Assembly: GCA_027339205.1 (NCBI GenBank)
Contig: DAHWOV010000041.1
Location: 1-64,000, forward strand
Origin: JAJYVT01 sp027339205
Lineage (GTDB): Bacteria > Actinomycetota > Acidimicrobiia > Acidimicrobiales > RAAP-2
Reading direction: 5' to 3'
DNA length: 64,000 bases
The position numbers and the translations under genes were made by a program. This document shows, piece by piece, positions 55,533-64,000 of this stretch. The notes under the pieces were generated by a model. It did not search any database, had not been told where the DNA came from, and saw nothing but the letters and a program-made list of their open reading frames with translations. Numbering within the stretch: the stretch's first letter is position 1; the number at the start of each line of letters is the position of its first letter.

Positions 55533-58500
55533 CCCGGTCGCAGCCCCGCTCGCGCCACTCGCGCCGCTCACCGGCGCGTTGCGCAACGAGCCGTCCCTCG
55601 CGCGCGTCGTCGGGGTCGCGGGGGGGACCCTCGCCGTCGCCGGCGCGGCGCAGGCGTTCACGGTCGCGGGACTCGCGCGGCTCTCCGATCGGCGTCCGAT
55701 GCTGGTCGTCACCGCGACCGAGGCCGACGCGGAGCGGTTGACTGCGGACCTGGCGTGCTTCGTGGACCCGGCCGGGACGCCGGATCTGCAGGTCGCCGGC
55801 GAGGTGTCGCAGCCGGTCGTCAGGCTGCCGGCCTGGGAGACGTTGCCGTTCGAACGGGTGAGCCCGGACGTTGCCACGATGGGCCAACGGCTCGCGCTGA
55901 TCTGGCGGCTGGCCCGCGCGACGAGCGGCGGCGGGTCTGGCGGTGCCGCCGGTGCCGCTGACGCCGGTGGGGCCGGCTACCCCGCGATCGTGGTCGCGTC
56001 GGTGCGCTCGCTCCTGCAGCGCCTGGCTCCCTGGCGGGAGATCGCCGCTCCGCTCGTGGTGCGTCGCGGGGAGCGGCTCGACGTGGGTGGGGCCACGTCG
56101 TGGCTCTCGGCCGCCGGCTACCGGCGGGAACCGCAAGTGGAGCACCGCGGCGAGTTCGCGGTGCGCGGCGGGATCGTCGACGTGTTCCCCTCCACGTCCG
56201 ATGTGCCGGTCCGGATCGACCTGTTCGGCGACGAGGTGGACCGGTTGACGGCGTTCGACGTCGCCGACCAGCGGTCGACGGGTCCGCTCGATGCCGCGGT
56301 CGTGTACGGGTGCCGAGAGCTGGTGCTCACCGAGCCGGTGCGCGCCAGGGCAGCTGCGCTCGTCGACGAGGAGCCGTGGGGTCGCCGCAACTGGGAGCGC
56401 ATCGCTGCGGGCGAGGCATTCGACGGGATGGAGTCGTGGCTGCCCTGGCTCCACCCCGCAGAGGAGCTGCTCCCCGATCTTCTCGACGCCAACGCGCAGG
56501 TCGTCGTCATCGAGCATCGCCGCGTCCGGGACCGCGCGCTCGAAGTCGTCTCCGAGGAGGCCGCGCTCGCCGACACGCTGGCGACGACCTGGGGCGCGCC
56601 GCCCGACGACGACTCGGGCCCGGGCTCGCGCTTCCCGCGGCTGCACCTCCCCTTCTCCAGGCTGCTCGTGCGCACGAAGGCGGCGTCACTGGCGATCGTC
56701 CCCGTCGCCGACACGCCGGGCACGCCCTCTATCGTCGTCCGGGGCTTCGAGCACGTCGCCGGTGACGCCGCCCGCCTCGCGCGCCAGGTGCGCACCCTCG
56801 CAGAGGATGGGTACTCGGTCACTCTGTGCGCGACCAGCCGCCTCGGGACCTCGAGGCTCTCTGAAGTGCTGGCGGAGGAGGGTGTGGCTGCTCGAGCAGC
56901 GGAGCGTGCGGAGGTCGCCGCGGGCGTCCAGGTGGTGACCGCGGCGATCTCCTCGGGGTTCGCGCTGCCCGGCGCGCGCGTGGCCGTGCTCTCCGAGACC
57001 GACGTCACCGGACGGCGCGCCGCGCATCGGCGCGCCCGGCCACGCGCCCGGCCCACCGACGGGTTCTTCGACGATCTCGGTCCAGGGGGCTACGTCGTCC
57101 ATCGTCAGCACGGCGTGGCGCGCTACGCCGGTATGACGACCCGCACGGTCGCGGGGACCGCGCGCGACTACCTCGTCCTCGAGTTCCGCGGCAGCGACCG
57201 GCTCTACCTTCCCGTCGACCAGATCGAGGCCGTCACCCCCTACAGCGGAGGGGAGTCCCCCACTCTCTCGAAGATGGGCGGGGCGGACTGGCAGCGCACC
57301 CGCGCGCGGGCGCGGGCGGCCGCGGGCGAAGTGGCCCAGGAGCTCGTCGCCCTCTACCGCAGGCGGCTCGAGGTGCAGGGGCATGCGTTCGCACCCGACT
57401 CGCCGTGGCAGCACGAGCTCGAGTCGTCGTTCCCCTATACGGAGACCGCCGACCAGCTTCGCGCGATCGCAGAGGTCAAGGCCGACATGGAGCTGCCGAG
57501 GCCGATGGACCGTCTCGTCTGCGGCGACGTCGGCTTCGGCAAGACCGAGGTCGCCGTGCGAGCCGTCTTCAAGGCGGTCCAGGACGGCAAACAGGCAGCG
57601 ATCCTGGTGCCGACCACCTTGCTCGCGAGCCAGCACCATCAGACGTTCGCCGACCGCTACTCGGGCTTCCCGGTGAGGGTGGAGCTGCTGAGCCGCTTCC
57701 TTTCGCCCGCGCAGGCCAAGAAGGTCGTCGACGGCGTCGCGGACGGGTCGGTCGACGTCGTCGTGGGAACCCACCGGCTGCTCGCGCACGACGTCCGCTT
57801 CAAGGACCTCGGCCTTCTCGTCGTCGACGAGGAGCAACGCTTCGGCGTGACGCACAAAGAGGCGGTGAAGCGCATCTCCGAAGGTGTCGACGTGCTCACC
57901 CTGACGGCGAGCCCCATCCCGAGGACGCTGGAGATGGCGCTCACCGGGATCCGGGACTTGTCTCTCGTGAACACGCCACCGGCAGACCGCCGGCCGATCC
58001 TCACCTACGTCGGGGAGTACGACGACGCCGCGGTGTCCGAGGCCATCCGCCGCGAGCTCCTCCGCGAGGGGCAGGTCTTCTTCGTGCACAATCGCGTGTC
58101 GGACATCGAGACGGTCGCGGCCCGGCTTCGTACGCTCGTCCCCGAAGCACGGATCGCGGTCGCGCACGGCCAGATGGACGAAGGCAGCCTCGAGCAGGTG
58201 GTCCTCGACTTCTGGGAGCGCAAGTTCGACGTGCTCGTGTGCACGACGATCATCGAGTCGGGCATCGACATGCCGACGGTGAACACGCTCGTGGTGGATC
58301 GCGCGGAGATGCTCGGCCTCGGCCAGCTCCACCAGATCCGCGGGCGCGTCGGCCGGAGCAACCAGCGCGCGTACGCGTACCTGTTCCACCCCGCCGACCG
58401 TGTGCTCACCGAACAGGCCTACGAGCGGCTGCGGACCGTCGGCGAGCACACCGAGCTCGGCGCGGGGTTCAAGATCGCGATGCGCGACCTCGAGATCCGG

Positions 58501-59112
58501 GGCGCGGGCAACTTGCTCGGGTCCACACAGTCGGGTCACATCGCGGCGGTCGGCTACGACCTCTACGTCCAGATGGTGGCCGAGGCCGTGGCGGAGGCGC
58601 GTGGCGATCCGCGTCCGCAACCTCCGGCCGTCTCGCTCGACGTCCCCGGCGACGCCAACCTCCCGCCCGAGTACGTCCCGCTCGAGGACGCCCGCCTCGA
58701 GGCCTACCGGCGGCTCGCGTCGGCGACCACGATCGCCGACGTCGACGACATCGCCGAGGAGTGGGTCGACCGCTACGGGCCGCTGCCGCCGGCGGCGGCC
58801 GGGCTGCTCTCGCTCGCTCGCCTCCGAGCCGAGTGCCTTCGGACCGGGATCGAGGAGATCGCGGTCTCGTCCGCCCGTGCCGGCGGGGCTCGCCATGCTG
58901 TCGCGAAGCTGTCGCCGGTCACGTTGCCGGCAAGCGCTCAGGTCCGCCTCCGTCGCGTCGCCCCCGCTGCAACCTACCGGGAGCAGCTGCGCCGGCTCGT
59001 GGTGCCCCTCACCGGTGACGCGCTCCCTGCGGACCAGCTCGGCGCGCTCCTGGCCACACTGCTTCCGGCTCCCGATGACGCAGCAGGGACCGGTAGCATG
59101 CGCGGCGCATGA
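55522..59112 (+). CDS. mfd: Transcription-repair coupling factor
   Basis: 1196-residue ATPase that removes stalled RNA polymerase and recruits UvrA. UvrB-homology domains occupy the N-terminus. The RNA-polymerase-interaction domain begins near 512 (DDLGPGGYVVHRQHGVARY). The helicase core has Walker A GDVGFGKTEVA (Lys674), DEEQ at 769-772, TASPIPRT, and the TRG motif region GRVGRSNQRAYAY. A C-terminal TRCF domain follows. GTG 55522 overlaps pth; the stop overlaps the next small ORF. Confidence 0.96.
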   Translation: MTADPVAAPLAPLAPLTGALRNEPSLARVVGVAGGTLAVAGAAQAFTVAGLARLSDRRPMLVVTATEADAERLTADLACFVDPAGTPDLQVAGEVSQPVVRLPAWETLPFERVSPDVATMGQRLALIWRLARATSGGGSGGAAGAADAGGAGYPAIVVASVRSLLQRLAPWREIAAPLVVRRGERLDVGGATSWLSAAGYRREPQVEHRGEFAVRGGIVDVFPSTSDVPVRIDLFGDEVDRLTAFDVADQRSTGPLDAAVVYGCRELVLTEPVRARAAALVDEEPWGRRNWERIAAGEAFDGMESWLPWLHPAEELLPDLLDANAQVVVIEHRRVRDRALEVVSEEAALADTLATTWGAPPDDDSGPGSRFPRLHLPFSRLLVRTKAASLAIVPVADTPGTPSIVVRGFEHVAGDAARLARQVRTLAEDGYSVTLCATSRLGTSRLSEVLAEEGVAARAAERAEVAAGVQVVTAAISSGFALPGARVAVLSETDVTGRRAAHRRARPRARPTDGFFDDLGPGGYVVHRQHGVARYAGMTTRTVAGTARDYLVLEFRGSDRLYLPVDQIEAVTPYSGGESPTLSKMGGADWQRTRARARAAAGEVAQELVALYRRRLEVQGHAFAPDSPWQHELESSFPYTETADQLRAIAEVKADMELPRPMDRLVCGDVGFGKTEVAVRAVFKAVQDGKQAAILVPTTLLASQHHQTFADRYSGFPVRVELLSRFLSPAQAKKVVDGVADGSVDVVVGTHRLLAHDVRFKDLGLLVVDEEQRFGVTHKEAVKRISEGVDVLTLTASPIPRTLEMALTGIRDLSLVNTPPADRRPILTYVGEYDDAAVSEAIRRELLREGQVFFVHNRVSDIETVAARLRTLVPEARIAVAHGQMDEGSLEQVVLDFWERKFDVLVCTTIIESGIDMPTVNTLVVDRAEMLGLGQLHQIRGRVGRSNQRAYAYLFHPADRVLTEQAYERLRTVGEHTELGAGFKIAMRDLEIRGAGNLLGSTQSGHIAAVGYDLYVQMVAEAVAEARGDPRPQPPAVSLDVPGDANLPPEYVPLEDARLEAYRRLASATTIADVDDIAEEWVDRYGPLPPAAAGLLSLARLRAECLRTGIEEIAVSSARAGGARHAVAKLSPVTLPASAQVRLRRVAPAATYREQLRRLVVPLTGDALPADQLGALLATLLPAPDDAAGTGSMRGA

Positions 59113-59237
59113 AGCGGCTCGTCCTCCTGGCGGTGGCGGCGGCGCCGGCGGCGGCGGCCGCGGCCGCGGTCGCGGTCGAGGTCGAGGTCGAGGGTTTGAC
59201 CTTCCCTCCGACGCGACGACCGGGACGGCCTTGGTGA
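59109..59237 (+). CDS. Short signal-peptide-like ORF between mfd and mazG
   Basis: 42 residues beginning MKRLVLLAVAAAPAAAAAAA, then VAVEVEVEGLTFPPTRRPG, ATGA-coupled to mfd. The DNA is built of GCG/GTC/GAG triplet runs. In related actinobacteria a SurA-like exported chaperone gene often sits here between mfd and mazG. This may be a decayed or truncated counterpart, or a chance ORF. Confidence 0.35.
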   Translation: MKRLVLLAVAAAPAAAAAAAVAVEVEVEGLTFPPTRRPGRPW

Positions 59238-59394
59238 GCCGGTACGGCACGGACCTGGGGTACGGCGCGGTCCCCAGACATCCCCAGACACTGGTGGCCC
59301 CGGCGCCCCGGCCAGGTGCCGGGATCTCGACCTCTGCGGACCTCCCGGTGCCCACACCGGCGAGCGCCTGATCCGTTCGGCGTCGAGGTTCCAG

Positions 59395-60936
59395 GTGTCC
59401 CGGCCGCGCATCACCGTCGTCGGTCTCGGGCCTGCAGGCGCCGAGATGATCCCGCAGTCCACCCGTGAGCTGCTGCGGTCAGCGACCACGATCTTCCTGC
59501 GCACGGCGCGGCATCCTGCTGCCGCATGGCTCAGTGGGCAGGCGGCGGGCCGGGACGGGGCCGCGCCCGTGCCGGGCGCGGCGACGGTCGCCAGCTTCGA
59601 CCGTCACTACGAGACGGCCGCGACGTTCGAGGAGGTCTACGACCGGATCGTCGCGGACCTCGTGGCGGCGGCCAAGGTCGTGGCGACCGGCGGCGGCGAG
59701 GTCCTCTACGCCGTCCCTGGGTCGCCCCTCGTCGCCGAGCGCACGGTCGAGCTGCTGCGCGGTGACCCGAGCGTCGAGGTCACGGTTGTCCCGGCCATGT
59801 CCTTCCTCGACCTGGCATGGGCACGTCTGGGCGTGGACCCGCTCGTCGCTGGGGTGCGACTCGTCGACGGCACCCGCTTCGCCGTGGAGGCGGCTGGCGA
59901 GCGCGGCCCGCTGCTCGTCGCCCAGTGCTGGTCGACCGGGGTGCTCTCCGACGTGAAGCTGGTCCTGAGCGACACGGGAGAGCCCGTCGACCTCACTGTG
60001 ACCGTCCTCCACCACCTCGGGCTCCGCGACGAGGTGGTCGAGGTGGTCCCCTGGCACGAGCTCGACCGCGCCGTGGTGCCCGATCACCTCACGACGTTGT
60101 GGGTGCCGCGGCTCGAAGCGCCGGTTGCAGGGGAGCTCGCCGCACTCGACGAGCTGGTCCGCCGCCTGCGGCGGGACTGTCCCTGGGACCGGCGCCAGAC
60201 GCACGGCTCGCTCGAGCGTCACCTCCTCGAGGAGGCGTACGAAGTCCTCGACGCGATCGAGGAGATCGAGCAGATCGACGCGATCGACGCGACGGACGCG
60301 ACGGACGCGACGGACGCCCAGGGGGAGGAGCCGGACGCCGAGGCCGAGCGCCGAGCGAGCCTCCACCTCGAAGAGGAGCTCGGAGACCTGCTCTTCCAGG
60401 TGTTCTTGCACTCGCGCCTCGCCGCCGAAGAGGGGAGGTTCACGATCGCCGACGTCGCCCGAAGTCTCCACGACAAGCTGGTCTCCCGGCATCCCCACGT
60501 CTTCGGAGACGTCGTGGCGCACGACGCCGCCACCGTCGTGTCCAATTGGGAGATCATCAAGAAGGAGGAGAAGGGCCGCGCCAGCGTGACCGACGGCATC
60601 CCGGCCGCCCTGCCTGCGCTCTCACTGGCTGCCAAGCTCCAGCGGAAGGCCAGCGCGGTCGCAGGCGTCGTGCAGCCGGCGGCGGGTCCCCTCCACGCGA
60701 GGGTGCGAGCACTGGTGGACTCGGTTATCGCGCTCACGCCGGGCGCGGGCGAGGACGCCGCGGGGTCAGCCGGGCAGGGAGTGCACGAGGAGGCCGGCGA
60801 GCTCCTCTGGGCCGTGGCGGACGTGGTTCGCCGGCTGGGCGTGGAGCCCGAGGATGCCCTGCGCGCGGTCGCTCGACGGCACCGTGACGAGATTCGCGAG
60901 GCGGAGCGGCGAGCCGAGCCAGACCGGGCGCGGTGA
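59395..60936 (+). CDS. mazG: YabN-type tetrapyrrole-methylase-like / MazG nucleoside-triphosphate pyrophosphohydrolase
   Basis: 513-residue two-domain protein. The N-terminal half (about 1-230) is a SAM tetrapyrrole-methylase fold: ITVVGLGPAGAEMIPQST, GEVLYAVPGSPLVAERT and VVPAMSFLDLAWARLG. The C-terminal half is MazG: LVRRLRRDCPWDRRQTHGSLERHLLEEAYEVLDAIEE, then EELGDLLFQVFLHSRLAAEEG with the metal Glu/Asp residues. A repetitive Asp/Ala/Thr insert (DATDATDATDAQ) separates the two metal sites. It hydrolyses aberrant NTPs to NMP and pyrophosphate. Confidence 0.93.
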   Translation: MSRPRITVVGLGPAGAEMIPQSTRELLRSATTIFLRTARHPAAAWLSGQAAGRDGAAPVPGAATVASFDRHYETAATFEEVYDRIVADLVAAAKVVATGGGEVLYAVPGSPLVAERTVELLRGDPSVEVTVVPAMSFLDLAWARLGVDPLVAGVRLVDGTRFAVEAAGERGPLLVAQCWSTGVLSDVKLVLSDTGEPVDLTVTVLHHLGLRDEVVEVVPWHELDRAVVPDHLTTLWVPRLEAPVAGELAALDELVRRLRRDCPWDRRQTHGSLERHLLEEAYEVLDAIEEIEQIDAIDATDATDATDAQGEEPDAEAERRASLHLEEELGDLLFQVFLHSRLAAEEGRFTIADVARSLHDKLVSRHPHVFGDVVAHDAATVVSNWEIIKKEEKGRASVTDGIPAALPALSLAAKLQRKASAVAGVVQPAAGPLHARVRALVDSVIALTPGAGEDAAGSAGQGVHEEAGELLWAVADVVRRLGVEPEDALRAVARRHRDEIREAERRAEPDRAR

Positions 60937-62654
60937 GGGCGACGAGGGCGTTGATGGGGCGGCTCGCGGGGTTGCACCGCGGCTCGCGCTCGACGAGCGT
61001 CCAGCCAGGAGAAGCCACCACGCGGCCGCCGGCGGAACCGCCGGGGGAACCGCCGGCGGAACGGCCCGTCCGCTACTGGGCGCTCCTCTTCCTCGTCTGT
61101 GTGGCGGCGACCTTCGCCAACTTCGCCGTCTGGTCGTGGGCGACCCCGCTCTTCGCGTCGCCCGACGAGCCCACCCAGGTCGCACGGGCGGCTGCGGTGG
61201 TCCGCGGGCAGTTCGTGGGTGCCACCGTCGGCACTGACCGCAACGCGATGACCACCGTGAGGATCCCCTATGTGCTCGCGGCCGGCGAGCCGATGGCCGA
61301 GTGCTTCCAATTCCGCGCGAGGGTTCCCGCCTCGTGCCAACCCCCGATGCCGACTTCGACGAAGCTGATCTCCATCCCCACTTACGTGGGCCGCTACCCT
61401 CCGCTCTACTACCTGATCGTCGGCCTCCCCTCCCGGGTCGCGGTGTCGGCGCGGGGCGTCTACTTCATGCGCCTCGCGAGCGCGCTGCTGAACGCAGTGC
61501 TCATCTCCTTGGCGCTCCTTTCCGTCGCGCGGTGGTCGCGCAACAAGTTGCTCTTCCTCGCACTGATGGCCGCGGCTACGCCGACGGCCTGGTTCCTCGG
61601 TGGCGTCGTGAACCCGAGCGGCCTGGAGATCTCCGCCGCCATCTGCCTGTGGACGTCAGGGGCGGTGCTGCTCTTCGAGCACGCGGACGCGCCCCCTCGC
61701 GGGCTGGTGGCGCTGGTCGCGGTGGCGTTCGCGGCACTGGTGCTGACGCGTCCCTTGTCGCCCCTTTGGTGCGCGATCGCCGTCGGCGTGCTCGCGTTGG
61801 CAGGGGGAACGCGCCGAGTGCGCGCTCTCGTGGCAGACCGCAGCGTGCAGTGGGCGATCGCCGCGCTCGCCGCGTGCAGCGCCTTCGCAGTCTGGTGGAT
61901 CCTCGATGTCCACTCCCTGGATCTGGAGCCGTCCACCGCACCCGTCCCGCATCCCGAGGACTTCGCGCACGTCGTCCCGGCGATCCTGAGCCACGTCGGG
62001 TCGTGGACGCAAGAGATGATCGGCGTGTTCGGATGGCTCGACACGCCCTCGCCGCTCGTGACCTACGTCGCCTGGGGAGTGGTCGTCGGCCTGCTCGTGG
62101 TCTTCGCGTGGGTCCGCGCACGCAATGGCGTACGAGAGGCGCGAGAGGCGCTGGCGGTGGCCCTCGCGGCCCTCGCGGTCGTCGTGGTGCCGACGGCGAT
62201 CGTCTACCGCGAGGTTCACCGGCTCGGCATCGTCTGGCAGGGGCGCGACATCCTTCCCGTCGCCGTGGGCGTCCCGGTCGTCGCAGCTGGAGTGATCGGC
62301 GCGCACGGGCTGCGCAAGCGGGCAAGCCGCCGGGTGGTCACCAGCTGCGTGGCGGCGTGCGCGCTGCTCGGCATCGCCGACCTCGCGGCCTTCTTCGAGG
62401 CTCTGCGCCGTTACGCCGTCGGGGTCGACGGCCCTCTCGACTTCCTCGCGGGCGCATGGCACCCTCCGCTCGGCAGCGCGGCCGCCCTCACGGCCGCTCT
62501 CGCGTCGGTGGCCACGCTGGCGTTGATCGTCTCATGGGGCGTGGTGCGACTGCCCTCACCGATCTCAGCCCCGCGACCAGATAGCCTGATTTCCGAGCGC
62601 GCCTCGAATGGGCAGCGCGTCGGGTCCGATGCTGAGTGCAGACCAGGGAGCTGA
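60933..62654 (+). CDS. DUF2142 polytopic membrane protein
   Basis: 573 residues with about 11-12 TM segments after a Pro-rich N-terminal tail. TM1 is followed by the loop ASPDEPTQVARAAAVVRGQ, with the acidic DE common to GT-C enzymes and DUF2142 proteins; VWQGRDILPVAVGVP near the C-terminus fits the family's QGRY/Fxxp block. Possibly a polyprenyl-sugar glycosyltransferase; unproven. GTG 60933 overlaps mazG (GTGA). Confidence 0.82.
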   Translation: MRATRALMGRLAGLHRGSRSTSVQPGEATTRPPAEPPGEPPAERPVRYWALLFLVCVAATFANFAVWSWATPLFASPDEPTQVARAAAVVRGQFVGATVGTDRNAMTTVRIPYVLAAGEPMAECFQFRARVPASCQPPMPTSTKLISIPTYVGRYPPLYYLIVGLPSRVAVSARGVYFMRLASALLNAVLISLALLSVARWSRNKLLFLALMAAATPTAWFLGGVVNPSGLEISAAICLWTSGAVLLFEHADAPPRGLVALVAVAFAALVLTRPLSPLWCAIAVGVLALAGGTRRVRALVADRSVQWAIAALAACSAFAVWWILDVHSLDLEPSTAPVPHPEDFAHVVPAILSHVGSWTQEMIGVFGWLDTPSPLVTYVAWGVVVGLLVVFAWVRARNGVREAREALAVALAALAVVVVPTAIVYREVHRLGIVWQGRDILPVAVGVPVVAAGVIGAHGLRKRASRRVVTSCVAACALLGIADLAAFFEALRRYAVGVDGPLDFLAGAWHPPLGSAAALTAALASVATLALIVSWGVVRLPSPISAPRPDSLISERASNGQRVGSDAECRPGS

Positions 62655-62657
62655 GCG

Positions 62658-63950
62658 ATGGGCACGATCGAGTACGTCACGGGCCGCCAGGTGCTCGACT
62701 CTCGCGGGAACCCGACGATCGAGGTCGAAGTCGTCTTGGACAGCGGGGCGCACGGGCGCGCGATCGCGCCGTCAGGGGCGTCGACGGGCGCACACGAGGC
62801 GGTCGAGCTGCGAGACGGGGGAGACCCCTTCGGCGGCAAGGGCGTCCGCCGTGCCGTGGCGAACGTCCGGGGGGAGATCGCGGACGCGCTCGTCGGCATG
62901 GATGCGTTGGACCAGCGCGGTGTGGACATGGCGATGGTCGACCTCGACGCCACGCCAGACAAGAGCAGGCTCGGGGCGAACGCGCTGGTCGCGACGTCGA
63001 TCGCGGTCGCCAAGGCGACGGCCTCCGAGCTCGAGGTCCCGCTCTACCGGGCGATCGGGGGCGCAGGTGCCCACGTCCTGCCGTTGCCGATGCTCAACGT
63101 TGTCAACGGCGGCGTGCATGCGCGCAACTCGATCGACTTTCAGGAGTACATGCTCCTGCCGGTCGGCGCGGCGTCGTTCGACGAGGCGCTGCGCTGGAGC
63201 GTCGAGACCTACCAGGCGCTCCGCCGGCTGCTCGCAGAGCGCGGGCTGTCGACGCTGGTCGGAGACGAAGGAGGGTTCGGGCCCAACCTCCCCACAAACG
63301 AGGAGCCGCTCAGGCTGCTCACCGAAGCGATCGAAGCTGCTGGTCGCGCGCCGGGCGACGAGATCGCGCTCGCGCTCGATCCCGCGGTGAGCGAGCTGTG
63401 GAAGGACGGCGCCTATGTGTTCGCAGGCGAAGGACGGCGGCTCTCGTCGAGCGAGCTCGTCGAGTACTGGGTGGACCTCGTGGACCGCCACCCGATCCTC
63501 TCCCTCGAGGACGGCATGGCGGAAGACGACTGGGACGGATGGGCCGCGCTGACCCAAGCGCTCGGCGAACGCGTCCAGCTCGTCGGTGACGACGTGTTCG
63601 TGACCAACACGAGCCTCATCGAGCGAGGGATCGAATCGGGCGTGGCGAACGCGGTCTTGATCAAGCTCAACCAGATCGGCACGCTCACCGAGACCCTCGA
63701 CGCAGTCGACCTCGCCACGCGCGCGTCGTACCGTACGGTGATCTCCCACCGGTCGGGTGAGACGGAGGACACCACCATCGCCGACCTCGCGGTTGCGCTG
63801 AACACGGGACAGATCAAGACGGGCGCGCCGTGCCGGACCGACCGGGTGGCGAAGTACAACCAGCTGCTTCGGATCGAAGAAGACCTCGGATCGTCGGCGT
63901 CGTTCCTCGGGCTGGGCGCGTTGCGCGGGCCGCGGCATGCCCAGAGCTGA
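62658..63950 (+). CDS. eno: Enolase
   Basis: 430-residue glycolytic enzyme converting 2-phosphoglycerate to phosphoenolpyruvate. GRQVLDSRGNPTIEVEV opens the protein, SGASTGAHEAVELRD is the mobile loop, NGGVHARNSIDFQEYM and VGDEGGFGPNL carry active-site residues, then LEDGMAEDDWDGW, QLVGDDVFVTN, LIKLNQIGT and ISHRSGETEDTTIADLAV. The ATG at 62658 has AGGGAGCTGAG upstream. Full length. Confidence 0.97.
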   Translation: MGTIEYVTGRQVLDSRGNPTIEVEVVLDSGAHGRAIAPSGASTGAHEAVELRDGGDPFGGKGVRRAVANVRGEIADALVGMDALDQRGVDMAMVDLDATPDKSRLGANALVATSIAVAKATASELEVPLYRAIGGAGAHVLPLPMLNVVNGGVHARNSIDFQEYMLLPVGAASFDEALRWSVETYQALRRLLAERGLSTLVGDEGGFGPNLPTNEEPLRLLTEAIEAAGRAPGDEIALALDPAVSELWKDGAYVFAGEGRRLSSSELVEYWVDLVDRHPILSLEDGMAEDDWDGWAALTQALGERVQLVGDDVFVTNTSLIERGIESGVANAVLIKLNQIGTLTETLDAVDLATRASYRTVISHRSGETEDTTIADLAVALNTGQIKTGAPCRTDRVAKYNQLLRIEEDLGSSASFLGLGALRGPRHAQS

Positions 63951-63972
63951 CGCAGGCAGGAAGAGGGGAGGG

Positions 63973-63991
63973 CCCGGCGCTGCGCGCCGGG
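63973..63991 (+). terminator. Possible eno terminator hairpin
   Basis: CCCGGCGC (63973-63980) pairs with GCGCCGGG (63984-63991) around TGC, 23 bp past the eno stop. No T-run is visible before the window ends, so this is weak. Confidence 0.35.
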
Positions 63992-64000
63992 GCGCCCGCA

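Noticed and set aside
56686..59355. 889-codon minus-strand ORF opposite mfd
   Set aside because: Mirror of mfd codons; mfd is unmistakable with all helicase motifs.
1..64000. CRISPR arrays, rRNA operons, prophage or plasmid replication genes
   Set aside because: Looked for regularly spaced repeats, rRNA-like stretches and phage or replication genes; none seen.

Overview
The window is GC-rich DNA from an actinobacterium. GTG and TTG starts are frequent. Two tiny actinobacterial ribosomal proteins (bL37 and bS22) are present. Many genes carry a TANNNT -10 box only 6-8 nt before the start codon, which is the layout of leaderless mRNAs. The secreted sedolisin-type (S53) protease and the gene mix fit an acid-tolerant lineage such as Acidimicrobiia, but that placement is inference.

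Layout. 1-3036 is mobile: the 3' part of a group II intron (reverse transcriptase/maturase, domains V-VI), then an intact IS1634-family element with an 11-bp terminal inverted repeat and a TTTAGC target duplication. 3037-3617 has no gene but holds a long perfect hairpin. 3618-10087 is a catabolic block: TauE/SafE permease, DUF1634 protein, GntR regulator, MtnA-type isomerase, class II aldolase/SDR fusion, and an amino-acid dehydrogenase interrupted by an in-frame TGA. 10341-11888 is the S53 peptidase.

The most notable feature lies at 11854-13816. A beta-propeller/thioredoxin fusion gene on the minus strand has an in-frame TGA exactly where the first Cys of the CGPC redox motif should be. A tRNA-Sec gene (UCA anticodon, long variable arm, G73) starts 260 bp away on the opposite strand. 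I read this as a selenoprotein gene beside selC.

13968-21293 holds a zinc-ribbon peptide, an AhpD-like protein, an FAH-family enzyme, an Nfu scaffold, a MarR/MFS pair with a palindromic operator, and a soluble PRC/MgtE-N/CBS protein followed by an Nramp-related transporter behind a 19-bp perfect palindrome. 21384-25614 is a GT4 / methyltransferase / alpha-alpha-toroid / methyltransferase cassette. 25611-28833 has a TMEM165-type exporter and aminopeptidase N. 28859-35158 is a purine-nucleoside salvage cluster (adenosine-kinase-like PfkB, YchF, adenosine deaminase, purine nucleoside phosphorylase, phosphohexo/pentomutase).

35296-47009 mixes secreted proteins, a VOC/GDPD pair, bL37, and the housekeeping run rsmI-metG-tatD-rsmA-ispE, then bS22 and a two-component system. 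47271-64000 runs through tRNA-Gln, a DUF4232 lipoprotein, a large GT-C-like membrane protein, a GlmU lacking most of its acetyltransferase half, prs, a serine hydrolase, rplY, pth, mfd, mazG, a DUF2142 membrane protein and eno. This last order (glmU-prs-rplY-pth-mfd-mazG-eno) is a conserved actinobacterial core segment.
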